Below, piece by piece: positions 7,748 to 17,232 of a stretch of 64,000 bases of DNA; the stretch's first letter is position 1; each line of letters opens with the position of its first letter. The translations under genes and the position numbers were made by a program. Under the pieces are notes generated by a model. It searched no databases. It saw only the letters and a program-made list of their open reading frames with translations, and was not told where the DNA came from. The DNA is from a virus: positions 1-64,000 of the IMG/VR virus record IMGVR_UViG_3300042453_002958; one strand, 5' to 3'.

Positions 7748-8572
7748 ATGCCCGGAACGATTATCGAGCACTTCGAGAGCGGGAAGGCCGTTTCCGGCCA
7801 GGAAGCGACGCGCGAGCTCCGCTACATCGTCACCGACGAGTCCAGCGAAACCGCGGTCGTGACGCTTGCGGCCAACACGGCCCCCGTGTCGGTCGCCGGG
7901 TTCGGCACGGGCCGGATCCTGCGACGGAAAACCATTTCTGTCACGCCCCTCGGCGGCAACGTGTGGGATGTCGTCGTGCCCTACGAGGGCGTCGACGCGG
8001 ACGAAGACGAAAGCCAGCGATCGTTCGAGACCGCCGGCGGCACGTTCCACATGACGCAGTCGATCGCGACGGTCGGCGTGTACCCGGAAGTCGAAGTGCC
8101 CTTCGCGCCCCCGCCCGACTTCAAAGGCGCCATCGGCGTCAACGGCGACAACGTCGACGGCGTCGACGTGACGATCCCGGTGTTCAACTTCACCGAGACA
8201 AAAAGGGTGCCGGCCGCCGACATGACCCGCGCGTATCAGTTCACCCTGTGCAACCTCACCGGCTGCGTCAACAGCGACGCGTTCAAGGGGTTTGCCGCCG
8301 GCGAAGTGCTGTTCCTCGGCGCAAGCGGGTCGCAAAAAGGCGTCGACGAGTGGGAAGTCGCGTTCAAGTTCGCAGCGTCGCCCAACGCGACCGACCTAAC
8401 GGTAGGTGACTTCACGGTCGACGCCAAAAAGGGGTGGGAATACCTCTGGGTGCGCTACGAAGACGCCGCCGACGATGACGCGAAAGCGCTCGTCAAGCGG
8501 CCGGTGGCGGCCTACGTCGAGCAGGTCTACCGGATCGCCGACTTCGCAGACCTGGGGATCGGCGAAGCATGA
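7748..8572 (+). CDS. Distal tail protein, conserved in both phages
   Basis: A 274-residue beta-rich protein starting at 7748 after the tape measure. It shares with B's 44570 protein the core GVDVTIPVFNF / GVDVTVPAFTF, GEVLFLGA near the middle, and the C-terminal VEQVYRIADF / VSSVYEGADF. Position after the tape measure points to the distal tail or baseplate hub. The family is not one I can name. It overlaps the next gene by ATGA. Confidence 0.65.
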   Translation: MPGTIIEHFESGKAVSGQEATRELRYIVTDESSETAVVTLAANTAPVSVAGFGTGRILRRKTISVTPLGGNVWDVVVPYEGVDADEDESQRSFETAGGTFHMTQSIATVGVYPEVEVPFAPPPDFKGAIGVNGDNVDGVDVTIPVFNFTETKRVPAADMTRAYQFTLCNLTGCVNSDAFKGFAAGEVLFLGASGSQKGVDEWEVAFKFAASPNATDLTVGDFTVDAKKGWEYLWVRYEDAADDDAKALVKRPVAAYVEQVYRIADFADLGIGEA

Positions 8573-9471
8573 GCGGCGACTCCTACCGCCGGGTGCAATC
8601 GGGCCAGCCGCTGCGGATCGCGGCGGACGCCTGGAACGAAATGCTCCAGGTGGCCCGCGACCATCGGGCCTCGAGCGCCGTCGCCGCTGGCGGCATCGCC
8701 GGGGCCGTCCGCGACGCGGACATCGTGCTCGTGAAGAACGAAGCCGGGGCAGACGTGCCGCGGTTCGGCGTGCTTGGGATCGACGGTGTGATATTCACGG
8801 CCGCGGAAAACCTTTCGGAGTTTCAGTCGCGGATCGCGTTCCGCGGCGTGGAGCCGGCCTTGCCGGATCACCGCGGGAAGTTCGTGGTCTGCCTCGAGCC
8901 GATCGCGGACGGGAAGATCGGCCGCGCGTGGATTTCGGGGGTGTGCGCGGTTCGCGTGCAGATCAACTCCGCGACGCATCAATACTGCGACGCGATAGAC
9001 GGAGAGACGGAAAAGCTGGCGTCATCTGACAGCGGAAGCGCCCGCATCCTATACCGCGAGGGAACGGAAGGCGACGAATGGTGTGTGGTGCGACTCGGGG
9101 ACGGCGCGTCCGCGCCGGCCATGCGAATCGGCCAGTTCACGGGCGCATGGTACAACGAGCCCGGGGCGACGGGGGCCGACAACGTCAAGCTCGTCAAGTT
9201 ATACGTCCAGCCGGCAAACGCCAGCACGCCGAACGATTGGGTGCCGGAGCTTGACGCAGACGGCGAGGAAGTTCTCGCCGTCACACTCAACCTGTTTTCG
9301 TACATCCCGACGCGCAGCGGAAACGATGCGTTCCTCTGGTGCGCGGTCGTGCCGCTGTCGGATGTCTCTGGCGAATACTGGGCCGGCGGCTACGAAAACA
9401 TCGACGGCCAAGACGTGCCGATCATGCGGCCGTACTCAAAGCTGTGGCTCCTACTTTCCGCGGAGTGCTGA
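8569..9471 (+). CDS. Minor tail / baseplate protein
   Basis: A 300-residue protein. The N-terminal signature (SYRRVQSGQPLRIAADAWN) matches the start of B's 45514 protein (PYRKAQPGEKLTIHAATWN), and both continue with a beta domain containing FGVLGIDGV / WGVLHIDGV. I infer a baseplate component made with its neighbours. It ends TGATG, overlapping the next start, so the two are translationally coupled. Confidence 0.6.
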   Translation: MSGDSYRRVQSGQPLRIAADAWNEMLQVARDHRASSAVAAGGIAGAVRDADIVLVKNEAGADVPRFGVLGIDGVIFTAAENLSEFQSRIAFRGVEPALPDHRGKFVVCLEPIADGKIGRAWISGVCAVRVQINSATHQYCDAIDGETEKLASSDSGSARILYREGTEGDEWCVVRLGDGASAPAMRIGQFTGAWYNEPGATGADNVKLVKLYVQPANASTPNDWVPELDADGEEVLAVTLNLFSYIPTRSGNDAFLWCAVVPLSDVSGEYWAGGYENIDGQDVPIMRPYSKLWLLLSAEC

Positions 9472-12400
9472 TGCCCGCGTTCCTGACCAACACCTCGAGC
9501 GACTGCTGCTGCCCGGAAATGCGGTGCTGCGCGCCGCAAACGGTCGTCGCGACGCCCGGAGGATGGGCCGGGACCAGTATGTCCATCTGGGTGCAGCGAA
9601 TCTACGGCGAAAGCGCACCCGCGCCCCTGCCGCAAGGATACGCCGACCTGTATATCGGCCCGCGTTCGTGCGCGTACGAGATGAACGCGCTCGGGTGCCA
9701 AGTCGAATACGAACTGGTATGGGACGGAACCAAGATGGTGGTGTCGGGCGACTCGATCTACCTAGGGTGCTACGACATCGTGTGGCCGGCGATCGCGTTC
9801 CCGCAAATGATCCCGTTCACGGACTACCAGTTCGAGAACTGCCCCCCCGGGCAAACTGCGGCCTCCGGCCTTGAGGGGCAGGTCTACGTCACTGGGTTCA
9901 ACGCCGACGCAGCGTTCGCAGCAAAATGCACCGAGCCGGAGACCGAGCTGCTGTGCGAAGCGCCGCCGGGTGGTGTCGACAGCATCGTCTACGGCCCCGC
10001 CGGCGGCCACTCCCAGCATCCCGGACGACGAACGTGGCTCAACGACTACAATAGCTCCTATGTCTGTCACCGCATCAAAGGCGACATGCGGCCGGAGTTT
10101 GTCGCCACCGTCAACCGCTCGACGCCCGCGACGCAAGCCGACATCGAAGCCCGGATAGTCTTCGATGTTTACTGCCGCCGCAACTGGGAGTTCTCCGTCG
10201 CATGCAACGACTACATCGTCCCTAGCTTGTCGTGCGCGGTAAGCGATGATCCGCCAGAAAACCCGCCAGCCGGGTCGTGGTTTTGCATCGACTACCGATG
10301 CGGGCCGCGGTTCCCGGACGCCTCCACTGGATCGGTGACGATCTGCGAGCAGCACAAATGCACCGCCCAGGACGGGACGGTGTGGCCCCACCTGATCCCG
10401 ATTTCTCTGACGCAGAACTACACGGCCACGCTCAAGCTGGAGCTCGTGCCCGGCGCCAACTGGACGCCCGGAGCGAACTACGGACTCGTCGGCCCTGACA
10501 CCTACCAAGCCGCCAAGGGCGCCCAGGCGGTGTGGTGGAGGGTCGGCGGCGTCGAGATCATCGCAAAGGGGACCGGCTACGAAGTCGGCGAATCGTTCGA
10601 GGTGGACTTCGATCCGTTCTGGATCCAGCAACTCACCGGGCGCGAAATCAACGTCGGATTCCCGGACTTCGATGTTGGCTGCGCGTCGCCGCTCGTCTGG
10701 CGCGACAAGTACGGGGAGCCGCCCGCCGTCGATGGCCTAGGCGTGAAGCGGTATTTCCAGCGACTGCGGGTGATGCAGGTCGACGACGATGGTGGCATCG
10801 AAGAGCTCGAGATTGTGCCGTGGTTTCAAAACCCGGAGTTCGTTCCAGGGTCGTGCAGCCCAATCACCAATCAGGCCGCAAAAACCAAGCACTACCCGGG
10901 ATACATGCGGGTCATCTGTCACCCCAACAGCGTCGACATCGGAGGGACCGGGTACGCAATCGGCGACTCGATCACGTTTACACCGCTTTCCCCCGCCGTC
11001 GAAACGCACGCGCCCGCCGTCGCCACGGTGGTCGATGTCGATGACGATGGGGCCGTGCTCGATTGGAGGGTCAACGGATCCGACATCTACTACTACGGCT
11101 ACGGGGCCGGGAATCAAAACTGCTACCTGCTCTCCGCTGACGAACGCGGAGCGTATCGGTGGCCTGACAAAACCGACCTCTGCTATCTGCACTGGGAAGG
11201 CGTCGGCGTCCCGGTGCGGCAAACCGACCTCGTCGCGGCCGCCGGCTTTTTCGTGAACACGGGCGGGCTCACCCAAACAAGCGTCACCGTGAGCCGGGTT
11301 CCGTGTCGAACGGCAATCAGCGTCGTCGTCGACTCCTACCGATACCAGCAGCTTGGGTTTCTTGGCGAAGCTGATTCGCCAGAGGGCGCCCAACAGTATC
11401 GGCTACTCAAAAAATACCCGCCGTATCCCAGATGCCCGGGTGGCGGCGCGCAAATCTTTCCCATCATCGGCGACGACGGCGGAAACGAAAGCGCGATCGG
11501 CGGCCCTCTGGTCGGCGGCGAAGTGAAGTCCGGCGGCGGCTACTACGCATTCGCCGACGTGGAGCACGTTGCCCCCACGCTGCCGACCGCCATTCCTGAC
11601 ATCGAAGACGGCTCGGGGGCCATGATCGGCGCGTTCACGTTCGGCGAAGTGCTGAACTTCCCGCAACCAGACTACGCCGACGGCGAAAAGCGCGAGCCGC
11701 CGGCTCGCCGGTTCGCCTACTTCCCGGTCACGGCCGCAAGCATCGCCAACGGCGGGTCCGGCTACCTTGTCGGCCAGGAGTTCGACGTTGCGCCGGTTGC
11801 CGGGGTGCAATGGTCGCACCCGTGGCGAAACTCTGGCGGCGACAACCCCGATCGCGTCGCCAACGGGGCGTGGTATCAGGCGCAAAACCTCACCGCGTCC
11901 GGGCACGTCCCCATCGAAACCACCGTCAACGGGGTGGTGACAATCGACGAAAACTTCGACCACCAGCCGTCCCTATGCCGGCTACGCGTGTCGGAAGTCG
12001 ACGAAGACGGCGCCATCACCGAGCTCGAGGTGTTGCACGGCGGGCTGATGTTCCGGCCGACGTGGTCATCGGGGGTGCGACATCCTGACGTGTACGTCGT
12101 TGTGGGAAGCGACACCGGCGACGGCGCAAGGGCCACGGTCGCGATCAACACGACCAGAACTAGCCCCACGTTCGGCGAAGTCACGGGATGTACGATCGTG
12201 TCGATTCCGGTCGAGGACCGCGCCGACCCTCTGCACTCCACGCCCGGAAATCCGGTCGCGTTTCCGCTTGGTGGCCGCGACTACGCCAACCCCGCGTCGG
12301 GAATGATGTGGGAGCTGCAAAACATGCAAATCGGCAGCACCTTCGGCGGCGCGCCGGCCTCGCTGCTGTCCTATGTGCCGTGGCATGGATGGGTCCACGA

Positions 12401-12938
12401 CGCCTACCACGACGAAAACTCGACGCACGACCTCATCCAAGGAAGCCACCCGCCGTTTCACCGCCGCGCCGAACATTGCACCCTCAATGAGTGCTACCAC
12501 TCGCTCCTAAACAGGTCGTACCCGATGTATCGCCTGTGGACGGGGATGTCTGTGAACGGGCCATACGGTCAAGGCGGCGCGCCGGGGGCGATAGGAACTC
12601 CAGACAGGGTCGAAAGCACCAACCTGTGCGACCAGGGGCAAGGACTAAACTCCTTGTCGCCGCTGCCGTCCGGCAGCCAGTTCGTCAACGGCAACCCAAA
12701 AGGCGCGTATGGCCTCTATCGACTCAAAGGCAAGGTGTCGACGGTCTACGCGCCGGGGCCGGAAGGCGTCGAGTGTGACACTTTCAACTACGAACAGTGG
12801 CGGCAACCATTCAACGGCCCGACGGCGCAAGTCGGCGACTACGTCGTGATCGAGCACGGCTACACCGTATCGCTGTCTGCCGTGATTCCGGTCTATCCCA
12901 ACTGCCCCGACCACGATGACGGGAGGGTGCTGCCGTGA
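9471..12938 (+). CDS. Very large Cys-rich distal tail protein, receptor-binding candidate
   Basis: At 1155 residues this is the largest protein here. The start at 9471 is coupled to the previous stop. The N-terminus is Cys-rich (DCCCPEMRCCA). The rest is beta-rich and studded with Trp, Tyr and Cys. A motif of form G(T/S)GYxxG followed by a beta strand occurs at least three times (GTGYEVG, GTGYAIG, GSGYLVG), suggesting repeated modules. B's equivalent (46289) also has a CxCCGC N-terminus but is only 396 residues. The place after the baseplate genes suggests a central fibre or receptor-binding protein, possibly disulfide- or metal-stabilised. Confidence 0.6.
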   Translation: MPAFLTNTSSDCCCPEMRCCAPQTVVATPGGWAGTSMSIWVQRIYGESAPAPLPQGYADLYIGPRSCAYEMNALGCQVEYELVWDGTKMVVSGDSIYLGCYDIVWPAIAFPQMIPFTDYQFENCPPGQTAASGLEGQVYVTGFNADAAFAAKCTEPETELLCEAPPGGVDSIVYGPAGGHSQHPGRRTWLNDYNSSYVCHRIKGDMRPEFVATVNRSTPATQADIEARIVFDVYCRRNWEFSVACNDYIVPSLSCAVSDDPPENPPAGSWFCIDYRCGPRFPDASTGSVTICEQHKCTAQDGTVWPHLIPISLTQNYTATLKLELVPGANWTPGANYGLVGPDTYQAAKGAQAVWWRVGGVEIIAKGTGYEVGESFEVDFDPFWIQQLTGREINVGFPDFDVGCASPLVWRDKYGEPPAVDGLGVKRYFQRLRVMQVDDDGGIEELEIVPWFQNPEFVPGSCSPITNQAAKTKHYPGYMRVICHPNSVDIGGTGYAIGDSITFTPLSPAVETHAPAVATVVDVDDDGAVLDWRVNGSDIYYYGYGAGNQNCYLLSADERGAYRWPDKTDLCYLHWEGVGVPVRQTDLVAAAGFFVNTGGLTQTSVTVSRVPCRTAISVVVDSYRYQQLGFLGEADSPEGAQQYRLLKKYPPYPRCPGGGAQIFPIIGDDGGNESAIGGPLVGGEVKSGGGYYAFADVEHVAPTLPTAIPDIEDGSGAMIGAFTFGEVLNFPQPDYADGEKREPPARRFAYFPVTAASIANGGSGYLVGQEFDVAPVAGVQWSHPWRNSGGDNPDRVANGAWYQAQNLTASGHVPIETTVNGVVTIDENFDHQPSLCRLRVSEVDEDGAITELEVLHGGLMFRPTWSSGVRHPDVYVVVGSDTGDGARATVAINTTRTSPTFGEVTGCTIVSIPVEDRADPLHSTPGNPVAFPLGGRDYANPASGMMWELQNMQIGSTFGGAPASLLSYVPWHGWVHDAYHDENSTHDLIQGSHPPFHRRAEHCTLNECYHSLLNRSYPMYRLWTGMSVNGPYGQGGAPGAIGTPDRVESTNLCDQGQGLNSLSPLPSGSQFVNGNPKGAYGLYRLKGKVSTVYAPGPEGVECDTFNYEQWRQPFNGPTAQVGDYVVIEHGYTVSLSAVIPVYPNCPDHDDGRVLP

Positions 12939-13447
12939 AAACTGCGTCCGTGTTCTGCCAGTGGCAGGAATCCGAGTCGCTGTGGACGTGCTCCCAGTGC
13001 GGGGCGCAAGTCGCCAAGGCCGCGATCCCGTCGCGGCCTCTCGCCGCGTGTCGCGTAGGAGCAGACGCCAACGGAATACCGTTCCGCTCGATTGCCGATG
13101 CCCGCCGCGACCCCAAGGTTTTCGAGCGGCTCACCACGGGGCCGGGAACCGAGCTCAAGAAACTGCTCGCGGCGTTTGGCATCCGCGCAACCGGCACCTG
13201 CCCGTGCAATCAGTACGCGGTGCAGATGAACGTGTGGGGGCCGGACCAATGCGAAAGCCGAATCGAACAAATCGTGCAGTGGCTTCGCGACGAAGCCGCG
13301 CGTAGACATCTGCCGTTCGCGGCATTCGCTGCGCGACGGCTCATCACACTCGCGATCCGAAACGCCAGAAGGGCTACCGACGACACACCCGCGGCCACGG
13401 ACGGCCGCACACCAACGCCAGGAGGGCCGGATGACACGCAAAGGTGA
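12935..13447 (+). CDS. Small zinc-ribbon-like protein of the tail module
   Basis: A 170-residue protein from GTG. The N-terminal third has a CSQCG pair at about 19-23 and a further Cys at 39 in RPLAACR, a short Cys pattern that recurs in B's 47489 protein (CRVCG and PVAACR). A later CPC at about 88-90 may complete a metal site. The C-terminal part is helical and ends in a Pro/Thr-rich tail. The function is unknown. Its conserved place after the Cys-rich tail protein argues for a virion or assembly role. Confidence 0.55.
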   Translation: MKTASVFCQWQESESLWTCSQCGAQVAKAAIPSRPLAACRVGADANGIPFRSIADARRDPKVFERLTTGPGTELKKLLAAFGIRATGTCPCNQYAVQMNVWGPDQCESRIEQIVQWLRDEAARRHLPFAAFAARRLITLAIRNARRATDDTPAATDGRTPTPGGPDDTQR

Positions 13448-14453
13448 GCTAGGCGGCGACGACATCACGGCCATGGCGCGGCAGCTGGCGGCAACGCACC
13501 CCGACGCGCCGGTCAAGACGCTCGCGCGGCGGCTGGTCAAAGAGTGCAACGGCGCCATAACGCTGACGGCGGCCGAGCGCCGTATCGCGAGGCAGTTCGG
13601 CCGGTCTGGCGAGCGCAGCCGAAAGCAGATGGCCGGCACGGCCGTCGCGATGCGACCCGCGCGAGAAAGCGGATGGACGCCCGAAATGCCGCCAAGCAAG
13701 GCGGACCGCTGGGAACCCTACCGGCTCGAGGCCACCGGGGTCGTGGGAGTGCTGTCCGACATTCACGTCCCCTATCACGACGAGGTCGCTCTCCGGGCCG
13801 CGGTCGACCAGCTGCGGGGCGACCGGGTCGACGCGCTCGTGCTCAACGGCGACATCGCCGACTTCTATTCGATCAGCCGATACACGCGAAACCCCAAAAA
13901 ACGCAACTTCCGCGGCGAAGTCGACGCGGTGCGCGAAATGCTCGGCTGGATCCGCCAACAGTTCCGCGACATACCGATCGTGTTCAAGGCCGGAAATCAT
14001 GAAGAGCGCTGGAACGTGTGGCTTTGGAATCACGCCCCGGAAATCAGCGACGACCCGCGCACGAGCCTCGACCAATGGCTGGGCATGGACGACCACGGCA
14101 TCACGTTCGTCGACGACCAGCGGCCGATCATGGCCGGCGAGCTGCCGATCCTCCACGGCCATGAGAAGGGAAAGGGCATCACGGCCCCGGTCAATCAGGC
14201 CCGGGGCGCGTTCCTGCGACTCCACCACACCGTGCTCGAGGGCCACGGCCACCGGACGAGCGCACACTGCGAGCCGGATATGTTCGGCCGGGAAGTGTTT
14301 TGCTGGAGTACCGGGTGCCTTTGCGACCTGCGGCCGGAGTACGCCCGACTCAACAAGTTTAACCACGGATTCGCCAGCGTCCGCGTCCAGGCCGACGGGC
14401 AGTTCGACGTGTCAAACTTCCGCATTGCAAACGGAAAGGTCCGGTCGTCATGA
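13431..14453 (+). CDS. Calcineurin-like metallophosphoesterase
   Basis: A 340-residue protein with all signature blocks of a two-metal phosphoesterase: D110 and H112 in SDIHVP, LNGDIAD at 138-144, GNHE at 188-191, LHGHE at 241-245 and GHGHR at 271-275. The first 100 residues form a helical, basic N-terminal domain that may bind nucleic acid. B has an equivalent at 48171 in the same order before a dNMP kinase. The reaction is hydrolysis of a phosphoester; the substrate (DNA end, nucleotide or RNA) cannot be read from the sequence. Confidence 0.85.
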   Translation: MTRKGELGGDDITAMARQLAATHPDAPVKTLARRLVKECNGAITLTAAERRIARQFGRSGERSRKQMAGTAVAMRPARESGWTPEMPPSKADRWEPYRLEATGVVGVLSDIHVPYHDEVALRAAVDQLRGDRVDALVLNGDIADFYSISRYTRNPKKRNFRGEVDAVREMLGWIRQQFRDIPIVFKAGNHEERWNVWLWNHAPEISDDPRTSLDQWLGMDDHGITFVDDQRPIMAGELPILHGHEKGKGITAPVNQARGAFLRLHHTVLEGHGHRTSAHCEPDMFGREVFCWSTGCLCDLRPEYARLNKFNHGFASVRVQADGQFDVSNFRIANGKVRSS

Positions 14454-14842
14454 GCGCCCCTGCCGTCACTCGACCGTGGGTCTACATCGCCAGCCCCTAC
14501 ACGAAGGGCGACGCCGCGATCAACACGCGGTTCCAAATGCGGATATGGGACGTGCTCTTCGACCTAGGCGTGGTGCCGATCGCTCCGCTCTGGAGCCACT
14601 TTCAGCACCTGCACAACCCCCGTCCCTATGGCGATTGGGTGGCCTACGATAACGAAATCATCGCCCGGTGCGATGCATGCCTGCGGATGACGGCGACCGA
14701 CGAAGCCACCGGCTACCGGCAGCACGAATCATCGGGCGCGGATGCCGAAGTGCGACTGTTCGAGGCGATGGGAAAACCCGTGTTCCACGACTTCTACTCG
14801 CTCAAGCAATGGATCGACGCCCTCGCGGAGTCGTGCGCATGA
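14450..14842 (+). CDS. Nucleoside 2-deoxyribosyltransferase-like protein (DUF4406 type)
   Basis: A 130-residue protein. The start YIASPYTKG at residues 12-20 followed by an Asn-containing helix, and ESSGADAEVRLF at about 93-104, match the NDT-like Rossmann fold. This family handles nucleosides or nucleotides and includes many phage proteins of unknown substrate. It sits between a metallophosphoesterase and a dNMP kinase, all coupled by ATGA overlaps, which suggests a nucleotide metabolism cassette. B lacks it. Confidence 0.7.
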   Translation: MSAPAVTRPWVYIASPYTKGDAAINTRFQMRIWDVLFDLGVVPIAPLWSHFQHLHNPRPYGDWVAYDNEIIARCDACLRMTATDEATGYRQHESSGADAEVRLFEAMGKPVFHDFYSLKQWIDALAESCA

Positions 14843-15399
14843 AAATCATCGGGTTCGCGGGCCGGATCGGATCGGGCAAGACGCTTGCGGCGTCCATGAT
14901 CCCCGACGCCCACTGCCTGCAATGGGCCGACCCCATCTATCGCGGGCTCGCCGCGATGCTGTCGATCCCGGACGAAGTGCTCCGCGACCGGGCGCAGAAA
15001 GAGCGGTTCCTCGACGTGGGCGGCCTGGACGTGGTGCCGCGCGACCTGCTTCGGACGCTCGGCACCGAGTGGGGCCGCGCGCTCGTCCACCCGGACATCT
15101 GGGTCACGCTGACGATGGACCGGATCGACACGCTCGCCGACGCGATCGGGGCGGACGCGTTCGCCGTCTGCGGGACACGATTCCCGAACGAAGTGAAGGC
15201 GATCCGCGAGCGTGGCGGCGAAGTCTGGTGGGTCGACCGCCCCGGCGTCGCAGTCGGCACGCACTCGAGCGACTTTCAGATCGGCCCGGACGACTGCGAC
15301 GACATCATCCGAAACACGGGCACGGTAGGCCAGCTGCGGCACCGCGTGCTCGGAGCGTATGCAGCGTACTCCGGAAGGGCGGCATGTCGGGCTTCCTGA
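14839..15399 (+). CDS. Deoxynucleoside monophosphate kinase-like protein
   Basis: A 186-residue P-loop protein: GRIGSGKT at residues 8-15, WADPIYRG at about 29-36 and the phage dNMP kinase signature GTEWGR at 75-80 followed by HPDIW. The reaction would be phosphorylation of dNMPs to dNDPs for phage DNA synthesis. B's protein at 49247 is strongly similar (GHIGAGKS, WADPIYRG, GTEWGR, GTRFPNEV) but has an extra N-terminal segment of about 55 residues. Confidence 0.85.
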   Translation: MKIIGFAGRIGSGKTLAASMIPDAHCLQWADPIYRGLAAMLSIPDEVLRDRAQKERFLDVGGLDVVPRDLLRTLGTEWGRALVHPDIWVTLTMDRIDTLADAIGADAFAVCGTRFPNEVKAIRERGGEVWWVDRPGVAVGTHSSDFQIGPDDCDDIIRNTGTVGQLRHRVLGAYAAYSGRAACRAS

Positions 15400-15530
15400 T
15401 CGCGGTGACGGGCGTCATCTACGCCTATGTTTCAATGGATCTGGCCTACCACGACAAGCCGGGTTTGGCCATTGCCTACGCCGGCTACGCGTTCGCCAAT
15501 ATCGGCCTCTATCTCGCCGCCACGAGGTGA
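15384..15530 (+). CDS. Tiny membrane protein
   Basis: Forty-eight residues, starting inside the end of the kinase gene. Two hydrophobic stretches (FLIAVTGVIYAYV and IAYAGYAFANIGLYLA) leave little outside the bilayer. The ribosome binding site GGAAGGG precedes the ATG at 15384. A two-helix protein of this size beside late genes could be a holin or antiholin, but no family is recognised. Confidence 0.5.
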   Translation: MSGFLIAVTGVIYAYVSMDLAYHDKPGLAIAYAGYAFANIGLYLAATR

Positions 15531-15533
15531 CGC

Positions 15534-16178
15534 ATGATTGATCGACTGACGCCCGACGCCGCCGCCTACGTCGTCGCCGCGATGGCGGAAATGCACGCGG
15601 CCGGAGTCAATGTCACGCTCGCCGACGAAGACAGCAAAGCATACGGCGGCAAGCTCGGCGGCTACTTTGACGAAGACGGGCCGACGTTCTTCGTCGCCAC
15701 GGCGGTCTCGCCGCAAGTCTGGCTGTCCGTGTTCATCCACGAGCACCAGCACTACCGGCAATGGCGGGCAAACTCCCCGACCTGGACGGCGCGGCTCGGG
15801 GAAGACTGCTGCGCGTGGTACCTGTTCGACGCGTGGCTCCAGGGGGTCGTCGAGCTGACGCCGCAGCAACGCGACAACGCGATCCGGCTGATCCTTGAGT
15901 GCGAGCGCGAATGCGAGACGATGGTGCTGTCAGAGCTCGAGGCCCGGCCAGGGCTCGGGCTGACGCTCGATTGGTACCACCGAGCGGCCAACGTCTACCT
16001 CGCGTGGTACGGCGTCTGCCGCCTGACGCGGCAGTGGTACCAGCGCTCCCCCTACGCCGACGACGAGCTCGTCTCCCTGATGCCGGCGGACCGGCTGCTG
16101 ACGGTCGAGGAGGCGATCCGGCCGACGCCGGCCGTGCTCGGGGCGATCGCGGCCAAGGTGTTCGCGGACGTGGCATGA
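15534..16178 (+). CDS. Putative zinc metallopeptidase (HExxH)
   Basis: A 214-residue protein. The motif FIHEHQHYRQW (HEHQH at 69-73) gives the HExxH zinc signature at the end of a hydrophobic helix, and an acidic helix with several Glu (ECERECE) follows about 50 residues later and could supply the third ligand. A beta-rich N-terminal half precedes it. This is the typical layout of small zincins. It is the last rightward gene before the convergent integrase, only 13 bases away. A virion, lysis or host-takeover role cannot be told from sequence. Confidence 0.6.
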   Translation: MIDRLTPDAAAYVVAAMAEMHAAGVNVTLADEDSKAYGGKLGGYFDEDGPTFFVATAVSPQVWLSVFIHEHQHYRQWRANSPTWTARLGEDCCAWYLFDAWLQGVVELTPQQRDNAIRLILECERECETMVLSELEARPGLGLTLDWYHRAANVYLAWYGVCRLTRQWYQRSPYADDELVSLMPADRLLTVEEAIRPTPAVLGAIAAKVFADVA

Positions 16179-16191
16179 CAACGGTAGTTCA

Positions 16192-17094
16192 TCACGCCGC
16201 CGGGTTTCCCGGGGGGTGGTCGTCGGGCCGGATCCGCGGCAAGAGCTCCCACGGCTTCGGCTGGCGGGCTCCGGTGATCCGGGGGTCCAGGTAGCTCTCC
16301 CGCGTGATCGAGTCTGAGGAATGCCCCAGATACGCCGTGGCGTCGCCCCCGGCGGCATCCAGGTGGCTCGCCGTGCTCTTCCGAAGGACGTGGAACTGGA
16401 CATCCCTTCCGTCGCCAAGCCCGGCCCGCCGTGTGAGCGTCTTCCACCGCTTGCGAAGGGCGGTCATCGTGGCGCCCCAAAAAAACACCCGCTCGGCCCG
16501 GTGGTGCCGCAGCATGTCGTCCACCATGTCGCAGACCCACGGCGGCAGTTCGTAGGCGCGTTCCTGCCGCTTCCCCTTGCGAGTGTGCGGAGGCACGACC
16601 AACCACGGCCGCCTCCAGTTGTCGCGGGTGATCGCCAGCGTGGCCGTGATCCGCTCGCCGCTGTAGAAGAGCACCGCGATAAGCGTCGGGAAAAACAGCT
16701 TCGCCGGCACCGGCCCGACCCATCCCGTGCTGCGCTCCGCGACCGCGAACAGCCGCGACAGCTCCGCTTCCGTCAACGCCCGCGGCGTCCGCTCGGGGAC
16801 GACCTCCGCGCTGACGCACGGCCGCAGCCTAACGATGCCGCGGGCCTGCGCCAGATTCCAGAGCGCCAGCAACCCCGACCGCTCGCGGGCCACGGACTCC
16901 GGCGCGAGCTTCTCGCCGCGTTTGGCAAGAAACTGGCTCACGCGCAGATCCTCAAAATCCTCGAGCACCGCCGGGCGGCCGAGCCACCGCGAAAACTGCG
17001 TGATCGCGTGCCGCAGCAGCCGGACCGACTCCGGGCTTCGGCCGCGGAGTTTGAGCGGAACGTAGATGTCCGCGAGAAACTGATCGAGCGTCAT
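16192..17094 (-). CDS. int: Tyrosine recombinase integrase of phage A
   Basis: A 300-residue protein. The N-terminal SAM-like core-binding domain spans about 1-95 and the catalytic domain the rest. Active-site residues are R148 (SGERIT), K173 (TRKGK), H235 and R238 (FHVLRK), H258 (LGHSS) and Y268 (ESYLDP), so it should be active. It catalyses site-specific integration and excision of the phage. I start at the internal ATG at 17094 because GGAGGA lies just upstream. The gene converges on the zincin gene and diverges from the repressor candidate, with 202 bases between them. Confidence 0.92.
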   Translation of the reverse strand: MTLDQFLADIYVPLKLRGRSPESVRLLRHAITQFSRWLGRPAVLEDFEDLRVSQFLAKRGEKLAPESVARERSGLLALWNLAQARGIVRLRPCVSAEVVPERTPRALTEAELSRLFAVAERSTGWVGPVPAKLFFPTLIAVLFYSGERITATLAITRDNWRRPWLVVPPHTRKGKRQERAYELPPWVCDMVDDMLRHHRAERVFFWGATMTALRKRWKTLTRRAGLGDGRDVQFHVLRKSTASHLDAAGGDATAYLGHSSDSITRESYLDPRITGARQPKPWELLPRIRPDDHPPGNPAA

Positions 17095-17232
17095 GGCGTG
17101 TCCTCCCTCGTGTGGGATATAGGTCACGCTTCCGTGCGGGGAATGCCCTTCCGTGCTGGGGTGTCGGCCGTGCCGGCTTTGCCGGTCGATCCGTCCGAGA
17201 ATGGTTCGGTCCCACCCCCGCCACTTTCAACC

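Noticed and set aside
9339-9470. Earlier start for the large Cys-rich tail protein
   Set aside because: The 44 extra codons overlap the preceding gene in another frame; the coupled TGATG start at 9471 is the usual arrangement.
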